64,000 bases of DNA. Origin: Clostridiales bacterium. Lineage in GTDB: Bacteria > Bacillota > Clostridia > TANB77 > CAG-508. The DNA lies in assembly GCA_003534295.1 (NCBI GenBank), contig DPDV01000013.1:1-64000 (forward strand), written 5' to 3'. Below, piece after piece: positions 35,182 through 42,398 of the stretch (positions within the stretch are counted from its first letter, which is position 1; every line of letters starts with the position of its first letter). The notes below the pieces were generated by a model. It had not been told where the DNA came from and did no database searches. It saw nothing but the letters and a program-made list of their open reading frames with translations. Both the position numbers and the translations under genes were made by a program.

Positions 35182-36754
35182 ATGACAGTTGTACGGATAT
35201 TGTAGATTGTCTAGAGATGAAGATAAAGAAAACTATGCAAGTATTGAAGAACAAAAAAGAATTATTCAAGACTATGTAACTTCTCGTAATTGGACTATTT
35301 CAGACTTCTACATAGATGACAATGTTTCGGGATATACCTTTAACAGACCTGCATTTTCAAAAATGATTGAAAAAGTAAAAGGAGGAAAAATTGATGTAGT
35401 CATAGCAAAGGATTTATCGAGAATTGGAAGACATAACGGACGAGTATTAGTTTTAATAGATGAGTTTAAGAATATTCAAAAGAATTTAATATTAGTTTCT
35501 GAAATGGGTGGAACTTATGATGTTTTAAATGATAGAGATGATACTATTGGAATAACAACATGGTTTAATGAAAGATATGTTAAAGATTGTTCAAGAAAAA
35601 CTAGAGATCACATGTATTCTAAACAAAAAACAGGAAGATTAATTATGGGAAATTATTATGGATATATAAAAGATCCAGAGGATATAACAAAGCTATATGT
35701 TGATGAAGAACTACGACCTGTTATAGAATTGATATATAAGCTATATACCGAAGAAGGAATTGGAAGAAAGAAAATTTGCGATATTCTAAATAGTAAATAT
35801 AATTATCCAACTCCATCGGCTTACTATCAAATGAAACACCTAGAAAGAGGAAGAATATATAAACATCCAGTTCAAAAATTATGGTCCACATATATGGTAA
35901 GAAATATTTTAGAAAATGATGTATATTGTGGCACACTTAGAACTCATAAGAAAAAGACTGTATCCATAAGAGGCAAAGCAATACAGCTTCCAGAGGAAGA
36001 ACATTTTGTATTTGAAAATCATCATGAAGCAATTATATCTAAAGAAACATTTAACTTAGCTCAAGAAATAAGAAAAAGAAAACTAAATACAAAAAGTACA
36101 TCAAGTACGAGAAAAAGAAATTATTACTTTTCAGGACTTTGCAGATGTGGTGATTGTGGTTTTGGAGTAAGTGGCATAACTATAACTAGAAAACAATCTC
36201 AAAAGGGCTATGAATGTTCACAATATAGAACTTATGGTAAAGCTAGATGTAAATGCCATGAAATTAAAGAAACGGATATAATTATACATTTCAAAGAATT
36301 TTTAAAATTCACTAAAAATAAATACATAGATGAAATAAATAAAATACAGCTTCAAATAAAAACTAATGCTAAAACAAATAATAAAGAAAAAATCAAATTT
36401 GAAATTGAAAACTTAAAAGTTGAATACAAAGTTTTGATTAGTCAAAAAATTAAAGATTTAACTAATACCACAAATGAGTATCAACGAGAAATGATTGAAG
36501 ATACATATAAAGAATTGGAAAAAAACAAAACTAATCGTATAGAACAATTACAAAAACTATTAGAACAACAGCAAAAAGATTTAGACACAGAAAAAATAAA
36601 AAGATTAAAAACAGCAATAGAATATTTTGATGATATTCTAAAATCTAACGAACCCAATAGATATATTTTAGAGTGTTTAATTGATAAAATATGGATTTAT
36701 CACGATAAAAATGTGAAATTCGAACTAAAACCAGACATTAAAAAGTTAATATAA
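35182..36754 (+). CDS. Large serine recombinase of element C (start region frameshifted)
   Basis: The best ribosome site (GGAGG, 35172-35176) points to ATG 35182, but that frame ends after MTVVRIL. An extra C near 35194 separates it from the long frame, which can only start at TTG 35189 (YGYCRLSRDED). The long frame gives 521 residues with catalytic Ser at about residue 8 (Ser10 of the intact protein), resolvase domain (AKDLSRIGRHNGRVLVLIDEF), recombinase domain (YYGYIKDPEDITKLYVDEE...), zinc ribbon (YYFSGLCRCGDCGFGVSG...CKCHEIKE) and coiled-coil tail (VKFELKPDIKKLI). It is the only complete core of the three and could be active if the TTG is used. Confidence 0.85.
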
Positions 36755-36779
36755 ATAGCATTTTTCAAAATAATGTGTA

Positions 36780-36893
36780 ATATAATACCTAAAAGTCATT
36801 TATAAAAGTGACTAAATATATGAAAAGTCATTTGAAAAATGTGCACATTTCCTATAAAAGTCGTTTGATTTTTGTGAAATATAGTGTTATAAT
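36780..36893 (+). promoter_or_regulatory. Promoter with repeated AAGTCATTTG-like sites before the AAA ATPase gene
   Basis: Three similar motifs (AAAAGTCATTTA, AAAAGTCATTTGA, AAAAGTCGTTTGA at about 36791, 36823, 36857). The third overlaps a -35 (TTGATT 36865-36870), with TATAAT at 36888-36893 and a 17-bp spacer. They are probably binding sites for one regulator. Confidence 0.6.
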
Positions 36894-36925
36894 ATAATTA
36901 GATTATACATTAGGAGAGTGAGTAT

Positions 36926-38230
36926 ATGTATAGAGAAAGAATGGAAACGTTAAAAGAATGGAAGGTATCTAAAAATAGAAAACCTTTAATAATTAGAGGT
37001 GCAAGACAAGTTGGAAAAACTTGGCTCATGAAAGAATTTGGAAAATTATATTATGAAAAATGTGCTTACATAAATTTTGATAATAATTCAAGAATGGATA
37101 TATTATTTAATGAAGAGTTTGATTTGGATAGAATAATACAAGGATTAAAGATTGAATCAGGAATAAATATTGAGCCTGAAAATACTCTAATAATCTTTGA
37201 TGAAATTCAAGAAACTCCCAAAGCATTAAAAACACTAAAATATTTTTATGAAAATGCAAATGAATACCATATTGTTGCAGCTGGTTCTCTTTTGGGAGTG
37301 GCTATGCATCAAGGAACTTCATTCCCCGTTGGTAAAGTAAATTTTATGGACTTAATGCCTTTAAGCTTTTTTGAGTTTTTAGATGCATTGGGGCAAGAAC
37401 ATTTATTAAATTTATTAAAAAACAATGAATTTGATATGATTAGTGTATTTAATAATAAATATAAAGATTATTTAAAACTTTATTATTATATTGGTGGAAT
37501 GCCAGAAGTGGTTAATTCGTATATAGAAGAAAAAAATTTAGAAGAAGTTCGTAACATACAAAAAACACTATTAAAAGATTATGAACAAGATTTTTCTAAA
37601 CATGCACCAAACAATGTTGTTCCAAGAATTAGGCAACTATGGAATAATATTCCTACACAACTTGCAAAAGAAAATAAAAAATTCATATATGGTTTAGTAA
37701 AAGAAGGTGCTAGAGCAAGAGAATATGAAATTGCATTATCATGGCTTATAGATTGTGGACTTGTTTATCAAGTTAACAGGGTAAATAACTGCAAAGTTCC
37801 ATTATCTGCATATCAAGATTTCAATGCATTTAAGTTATATTTATTGGATGTGGGATTATTAGGAGCAATGGCAGATTTAGATTCTAAAACAATTTTAGAA
37901 GGCAATGATATTTTTGAAGAATTTAAAGGAAGCTTAACAGAGCAATATGTTTTATGTCAACTAAAAGAATGTACAGAATTAAATGTGTTTTATTGGTCAT
38001 CCGAAAAAGGAATTGCAGAAATTGATTTTATAGTGCAAATTGGTAAAAACAATGTACCAATAGAAGTGAAATCAAATGAAAATTTACAAGCCAAAAGCTT
38101 AAAATCATTTGTAGAAAAATATAATACAAAAATTAATATTAGAACTTCAATGGCTAATTTTAGAGTAGAAGAATGGCTAACTAATATACCATTATATAGT
38201 ATAGGAAATATAGAAAGAATAATTAAATAA
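36926..38230 (+). CDS. AAA_14/DUF4143 ATPase
   Basis: 434 residues, ATG at 36926, with AGGAGAGTGAG upstream. Walker A GARQVGKT (25-32), Walker B TLIIFDEIQE (about 90), and AAGSLLGVAMH for the sensor region. A helical middle and a C-terminal DUF4143 domain with a nuclease-like motif (EIDFIVQIG...PIEVKS, resembling the D...E-x-K core) follow. Known: this large family is widespread, with no settled function; DNA-linked or defence roles have been suggested. It is monocistronic, with its own regulated promoter, and occupies the right-end cargo slot of element C. Confidence 0.85.
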   Translation: MYRERMETLKEWKVSKNRKPLIIRGARQVGKTWLMKEFGKLYYEKCAYINFDNNSRMDILFNEEFDLDRIIQGLKIESGINIEPENTLIIFDEIQETPKALKTLKYFYENANEYHIVAAGSLLGVAMHQGTSFPVGKVNFMDLMPLSFFEFLDALGQEHLLNLLKNNEFDMISVFNNKYKDYLKLYYYIGGMPEVVNSYIEEKNLEEVRNIQKTLLKDYEQDFSKHAPNNVVPRIRQLWNNIPTQLAKENKKFIYGLVKEGARAREYEIALSWLIDCGLVYQVNRVNNCKVPLSAYQDFNAFKLYLLDVGLLGAMADLDSKTILEGNDIFEEFKGSLTEQYVLCQLKECTELNVFYWSSEKGIAEIDFIVQIGKNNVPIEVKSNENLQAKSLKSFVEKYNTKINIRTSMANFRVEEWLTNIPLYSIGNIERIIK

Positions 38231-38250
38231 CTATCCCCAAATTGAAGGCT

Positions 38251-38817
38251 TTTACCCCCGTATGTACTACAGAGATAATTGCTTTTTCAAAAGCAAATCC
38301 ATATTTTGAACAATTAAATGCGTGCTTGCTAGGATTAAGCGTAGATAGTAATGCATCACATTTAGCTTGGGTATATGACATTTATTGCAAAACTGGAATT
38401 AGAGTTCCTTTTCCAATTATAGCAGATAGAAGTGGAGAAATTGCTAGAAAATATGGAATGATATCAAATGAAGTTAGTAAAACGGAAACTGTAAGAAATG
38501 TATTTATTATTGATGATAAAGGAGTAGTAAGACTTATTTTAATATATCCAATGAATGTTGGAAGATGTATCCCAGAAATCTTAAGAGCGTTAACGGCATT
38601 ACAAGTGGCAGATAGTAATAAGCTTTCAACGCCGGCTAACTGGGTACCTTGTCAGCCAGGAATAATATCTCCACCACAAACATTTGAAGCATTGGAAAAG
38701 AGAAAAAGAGAAATTGAGAAAAATCAAAATGGAATGACTTGGTATCTTAGTTTTCAAAATGTAAAAGATTGTGAAAAAATAGGTCAAACAAGTTGTGAGG
38801 GAAATAAATTAGAATAG
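38251..38817 (+). pseudogene. Peroxiredoxin, 3' part
   Basis: Continues the frame interrupted at 2587: FTPVCTTEIIAFSK (peroxidatic Cys at 38263-38265), then LNACLLGLSVDSN, RVPFPIIADRSGEIARKYGM, VFIIDDKGVVRLILIYPMNVGR, and a long C-terminal arm (NWVPCQPGII...QTSCEGNKLE). The joined protein would be 235 residues, normal for Prx6-type enzymes. Residue 129 of this part and two later cysteines could resolve the disulfide. A TTG at 38242 could open this frame, but it has no ribosome site. Chromosomal, and silent unless the three elements leave. Confidence 0.9.
38253..38264 (+). other. att core 4: element C / chromosome junction
   Basis: TACCCCCGTATG with spacer at 38256-38259. To its right the peroxiredoxin sequence resumes. 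TTTTACCCCCGTATG is common to this copy and core 1, as expected for the outermost target duplication. Confidence 0.9.
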
Positions 38818-38835
38818 GTATTTTTTTCTTTTTTT

Positions 38836-38860
38836 AGGGGCAATTGTGCTCCTTTTTTTA
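38836..38860 (+). terminator. Terminator of the peroxiredoxin gene
   Basis: GGGGC-aattgt-GCTCC stem (one G:T pair) followed by TTTTTTT. Together with the leader at 2386 it shows a complete gene unit before insertion. Confidence 0.75.
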
Positions 38861-39000
38861 ATTGAATTATTATTTTCTAAAAAATATATACAAAGAATAT
38901 AGTGAATGATATAATGTAACAAATAGTAACTAATATAATTACCCAAATTAAAAGAGTACTAAACTAATAAGAAAAGTTATGTTAAAATGTGTAATGAAAA

Positions 39001-39174
39001 ATGATGGGATTGGCAAATACAACAGATGTGATAATGTCAATTGCAATTTTAATTGCAACAATAATTGCTATTGCTAATATTGCTATAAAAATATATTCAA
39101 ATGCAATATTAAATTATGGTACAAAGATGGGCATCAAAGATATTATAAAAATGTATAAGGACAAACAAAATTAA
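39001..39174 (+). pseudogene. ABC-2 permease remnant
   Basis: 57 codons from ATG 39001: VIMSIAILIATIIAIANIAIKIYSNAILNYGTKMGIKDIIKMYKDK. A last TM helix followed by the typical end of NatB/ABC-2-type permeases. The rest of the gene is missing, and 38861-39000 shows only AT-rich sequence. Confidence 0.55.
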
Positions 39175-39239
39175 TACTATTATTATATAATTACATAGAA
39201 GCATTTATAGAAAACAAAAGAATAATAAGAGGTGAAAAA

Positions 39240-39878
39240 TTGAAAGATAATTGGAAAGAATATATCAAGAAAAATTTAAAATGGGTTGTATTATTTATCT
39301 GTTTAGTTGGATTTTTAGCATTAACAGAAGATGTTTTTAATAAAGAAATAATGCAAGGGGATATTATAGGATATAAAATTATATCAACATTTTTAATATC
39401 TGATTTCGTAACTCCAATTGCAAAATTCATAACTAATTTTGGAGGAGCAATTTTTTTATCAATAGCAACAATTGCATTACTTTTATTAATAAAAAATAAA
39501 AAAATAGGATTGTCTATTTTTTCTAATATAGTTATTATTACAATATTAAATCAATTGCTAAAAAGAATATTGCGAAGACCAAGACCAACTGAATTTAGAA
39601 TAGTTGAAGAAACAGGATATAGTTTTCCATCAGGACACTCAATGGTAAGTATGGCTTTTTATGGATATTTAATATATTTAATTTATAGATATATAAAAAA
39701 TAAATATATAAAATGGTCATTGATTGTATTATTAAGCATATTAATCTGTTTAATAGGCATAAGTAGAATTTATCTTGGAGTACATTACACAAGTGATGTT
39801 TTAGGTGGATTCCTATTATCAATATCATATTTAGTTGTATATATAAGTTTAATAAAAAAAATATTATCAGAAGAATAA
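39240..39878 (+). CDS. PAP2-family membrane phosphatase
   Basis: 212 residues, TTG start at 39240, with AGAGGTG 6 nt upstream. Six TM helices. All three phosphatase motifs: KRILRRPRPTEFR (K-x6-RP), YSFPSGHSM (PSGH) and SRIYLGVHYTSDVLGG (SR-x5-H-x3-D). Known: these enzymes remove phosphate from lipid phosphates such as undecaprenyl pyrophosphate or phosphatidic acid on the outer face of the membrane. Isolated gene, with no operon partner. Confidence 0.9.
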   Translation: MKDNWKEYIKKNLKWVVLFICLVGFLALTEDVFNKEIMQGDIIGYKIISTFLISDFVTPIAKFITNFGGAIFLSIATIALLLLIKNKKIGLSIFSNIVIITILNQLLKRILRRPRPTEFRIVEETGYSFPSGHSMVSMAFYGYLIYLIYRYIKNKYIKWSLIVLLSILICLIGISRIYLGVHYTSDVLGGFLLSISYLVVYISLIKKILSEE

Positions 39879-39959
39879 TAGGACACTAAAAAAACTATTG
39901 ACCAGTAGAGACTATCATAATATACAATAATGGGAAAATATAAAAAGAGGTAATTTATA

Positions 39960-40094
39960 ATGATAAAACAAACGGCAAGTAGAGATAATTTAGGAAAACT
40001 TGCACCCAAATTTGCAAAATTAAATGATGATGTATTATTTGGTGAAGTATAGCCAAGAGAAGACAAACTATCATTGAGAGATAAAAAACAGTAA
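39960..40094 (+). pseudogene. Carboxymuconolactone decarboxylase-family remnant
   Basis: MIKQTASRDNLGKLAPKFAKLNDDVLFGEV, then an in-frame TAG (40050-40052, probably from TGG), then PREDKLSLRDKK and a stop. This is the N-terminus of the AhpD-like carboxymuconolactone decarboxylase family; the remainder is lost. Confidence 0.65.
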
Positions 40095-40150
40095 TAATTA
40101 AAAGAGCAAAAAATATAAAAAACTAAAATAAATGGATTAAAGGAAAGCGT

Positions 40151-40771
40151 ATGAAAACAAAGATTATAAAATTAAATAATAAAGTGGATACAAAAAAATT
40201 TGAGAGAAAGATTTGGATTTATAAAAGCATAATATATAAAAGAACAAAATTTATATTAGAAAACAATGTAAAAAATATAAACTATAGTAGTGTAATAGAA
40301 GCACTAAATATAAAAAACAGAATTAAAAGGATTAACTATATATATGACAAAGCGTGCTCGGAGATTGACGAATATAACAAAATCAAGCATATAGACTGTG
40401 AATTTAAAAATGGTAAGTGCATGAATCAACACAATACAAAAAGAATTAATGGTTGCTGTAGATTGTGCAGGCTTCAAAGTTCACATGGGTGTACATCTCA
40501 AAATATAACTTGTAAATTATTTTTTTGCGATCAATTGGAGAAAAAATATAAAACAATTAAGTTTAATGACATAAAAATACTAAAATGTCTATCACTAACT
40601 AATAGAATAATTGTAAAAGACAACTACTTCGAAACAAAAGAAAATTTTTTAAGAACGCTGTATTTAAATAGTATAATTGTTTTTTCAATAAAGGTTGTTA
40701 TTAATATTATAAAAAACGGAGTATATCTACATAAAATACGTAAAAATATAACAAAAGAAAATGGAGGTTAA
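40151..40771 (+). CDS. Cysteine-rich hypothetical protein
   Basis: 206 residues, ATG at 40151, with AAAGGAAAGCG upstream. The middle (DCEFKNGKCMNQHN...NGCCRLCRLQSSHGCTSQNITCKLFFCDQL) has eleven cysteines in about 55 residues, suggesting metal or Fe-S binding. Similar C-x-C-rich proteins of unknown role occur in Clostridia. A hydrophobic stretch near the C-terminus (YLNSIIVFSIKVVINIIKNG) may contact the membrane. Its end overlaps the pgi ribosome site. Confidence 0.55.
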   Translation: MKTKIIKLNNKVDTKKFERKIWIYKSIIYKRTKFILENNVKNINYSSVIEALNIKNRIKRINYIYDKACSEIDEYNKIKHIDCEFKNGKCMNQHNTKRINGCCRLCRLQSSHGCTSQNITCKLFFCDQLEKKYKTIKFNDIKILKCLSLTNRIIVKDNYFETKENFLRTLYLNSIIVFSIKVVINIIKNGVYLHKIRKNITKENGG

Positions 40772-40772
40772 T

Positions 40773-42083
40773 ATGAAAAATATAAAAATTGATTTAAAAA
40801 ATACAAATGTAACTGACAAGGAAATTGTAAAATATGCAGAAGAAGTAAAAAGAATACATGAAGATCTACATAAAAGAGCCGGAAATAAAAAGGATTTTGT
40901 TGGATGGTTAGAACTTCCAAATAATTATGATAAAAAAGAATTTGATAAAATAAAAAAAGCAGCGGAAAAAATAAAAAAAGATTCAGAGATATTGATTGTA
41001 ATAGGAATAGGTGGCTCTTATTTGGGGGCAAGAGCGGTTATAGAGGCGTTAAACAACACTTTTTATAATTTACAATCAGATAGAAAAACACCATTAATAT
41101 TATATGTTGGAAACAATTTAAGTACAAATTATATAAATGATTTAATAGAGATTATAGGAAATAAAGATTTTTCTATAAATGTAATATCAAAATCTGGAAC
41201 AACAACAGAACCTGCTATCGCATTTAGAATTTTTAGGGAAATGATAGAAAATAAATATGGAATAAAGGAAGCAAGAAAAAGAATATATGTTACTACAGAT
41301 AGCAAAAAAGGTGCTCTTAAAACATTAGCAAAAGAAGAAAAATATACTACATTTGTAATACCAGATAATATAGGTGGAAGATATTCAGTTCTTACAGCGG
41401 TAGGGCTACTGCCAATAGCTACAGCGGGAATAGACATAGATAAGCTTATTAAAGGAGCTCAAAATGCGCAGGAGCAGTATTCAGACAAAAATGTTAAATA
41501 TAATGAGTGTTACAAATATGCTGTAGTTAGAAATATATTATATAAAAATAAAAAAGACATAGAAATACTTGTTACATATGAACCAAAGTTACACTATTTA
41601 ATAGAATGGTGGAAGCAATTATTTGGGGAAAGCGAAGGAAAAGACAAAAAAGGAATATACCCTTCAGGAGTAGAGTTTACTACTGATTTACATTCATTAG
41701 GACAATATATACAAGATGGAAGAAGAAACTTATTTGAAACAGTAATAAACATAGAAAAAATTAACTCAGAAATAAAGATAAATATGGATGAAGATAATTT
41801 AGATGGATTGAATTATCTGTCTGGAAAAACATTGGATTTCGTCAATAAAAAGGCTATGGAGGGTACTATAGCAGCACATGTGGAGGGAGATGTACCAAAT
41901 ATATTAATAAATATGGAAGAACTAAATGAAGAAACCATGGGTTACTTAATATATTTCTTTGAATTAGCATGTGCTATGTCAGGAAATTTATTAGGTGTAG
42001 ATCCATTCAATCAACCAGGAGTAGAAAAATATAAAACTAATATGTTTAAATTACTAAAAAAACCGGGATATGAAGAAAATTAG
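40773..42083 (+). CDS. pgi: Glucose-6-phosphate isomerase
   Basis: 436 residues from ATG 40773, chosen for GGAGG 7 nt upstream (a frame-internal ATG at 40761 contains that site). Motifs: IGIGGSYLGARAVIEAL, SKSGTTTEPAIAFR (sugar-phosphate SIS domain), GGRYSVLTAVGLLP, and the C-terminal NQPGVEKYK. Converts glucose 6-phosphate and fructose 6-phosphate in the cytoplasm. Shorter than the E. coli enzyme, but normal for Bacillus/Clostridium types. It runs directly after the cysteine-rich gene. Confidence 0.97.
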   Translation: MKNIKIDLKNTNVTDKEIVKYAEEVKRIHEDLHKRAGNKKDFVGWLELPNNYDKKEFDKIKKAAEKIKKDSEILIVIGIGGSYLGARAVIEALNNTFYNLQSDRKTPLILYVGNNLSTNYINDLIEIIGNKDFSINVISKSGTTTEPAIAFRIFREMIENKYGIKEARKRIYVTTDSKKGALKTLAKEEKYTTFVIPDNIGGRYSVLTAVGLLPIATAGIDIDKLIKGAQNAQEQYSDKNVKYNECYKYAVVRNILYKNKKDIEILVTYEPKLHYLIEWWKQLFGESEGKDKKGIYPSGVEFTTDLHSLGQYIQDGRRNLFETVINIEKINSEIKINMDEDNLDGLNYLSGKTLDFVNKKAMEGTIAAHVEGDVPNILINMEELNEETMGYLIYFFELACAMSGNLLGVDPFNQPGVEKYKTNMFKLLKKPGYEEN

Positions 42084-42159
42084 GAAAACACTTGCATTTG
42101 TTAAAAATATAAAGTATAATAATTATATATTTAATATTAAAAACATAAATGAGACAAAG

Positions 42160-42357
42160 TAAAATAAAGGTTATTTAAAGAGAGGATTAGTTGAAAGCTG
42201 AAAGCTAATCTAAAAAAACATATTTGAAAAACTACCTCATTGTTCCTAGCAAAAACTAGGCGTGTGCTTGCGTTAAAAGTTAATTAAGTAAAAAACAAGG
42301 ATGGAACCGTGTTAATAAAAGCACTCCTGGGCGTAGTTAAATGCCTAGGAGTTTTTT
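42160..42357 (+). promoter_or_regulatory. T-box riboswitch of thrS
   Basis: Stem I base GATTAG...CTAATC (42185-42210), inner hairpin CCTAG-caaaaa-CTAGG, and a T-box sequence AAGGATGGAACCGTG at 42297-42311 (canonical AGGGTGGNACCGCG). The terminator stem ACTCCTGGGC / GCCTAGGAGT with T-run is at 42323-42357. ACTACC at 42231 could hold a threonine specifier codon. Uncharged tRNA-Thr would favour read-through into thrS. Confidence 0.85.
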
Positions 42358-42398
42358 GATATGCTAATTTATAGGCATAAAAAAGGAGGAAAAATAAA

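Larger units (their letters stand above)
20453..38257. mobile_element. Element C: serine-recombinase integrative element, about 17.8 kb
   Basis: Bounded by att cores 3 and 4. The left arm (20455-20474) and the reverse complement of the right arm (38236-38255) match at 16 of 20 positions, including CAATTTGGG. It carries an envelope module, a cation-transport/redox/stress module between two structured repeats, the most complete recombinase of the three, and an AAA ATPase at the right end. No relaxase or replication gene is present. Confidence 0.85.

Noticed and set aside
2582..38257. A single large ICE or prophage
   Set aside because: No coupling protein, VirB4, terminase or capsid genes; internal att cores and three recombinase loci show separate elements.
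38242..38262. TTG 38242 as a genuine start for the 3' half of the peroxiredoxin
   Set aside because: No Shine-Dalgarno; the codons before the core belong to the right arm of element C.
2434..40094. Reassigned stop codons as an explanation for the in-frame stops
   Set aside because: All three stop codons terminate intact chromosomal genes here (for example TAA for thrS and TAG for pgi), and the interrupted frames also show frameshifts typical of decay.
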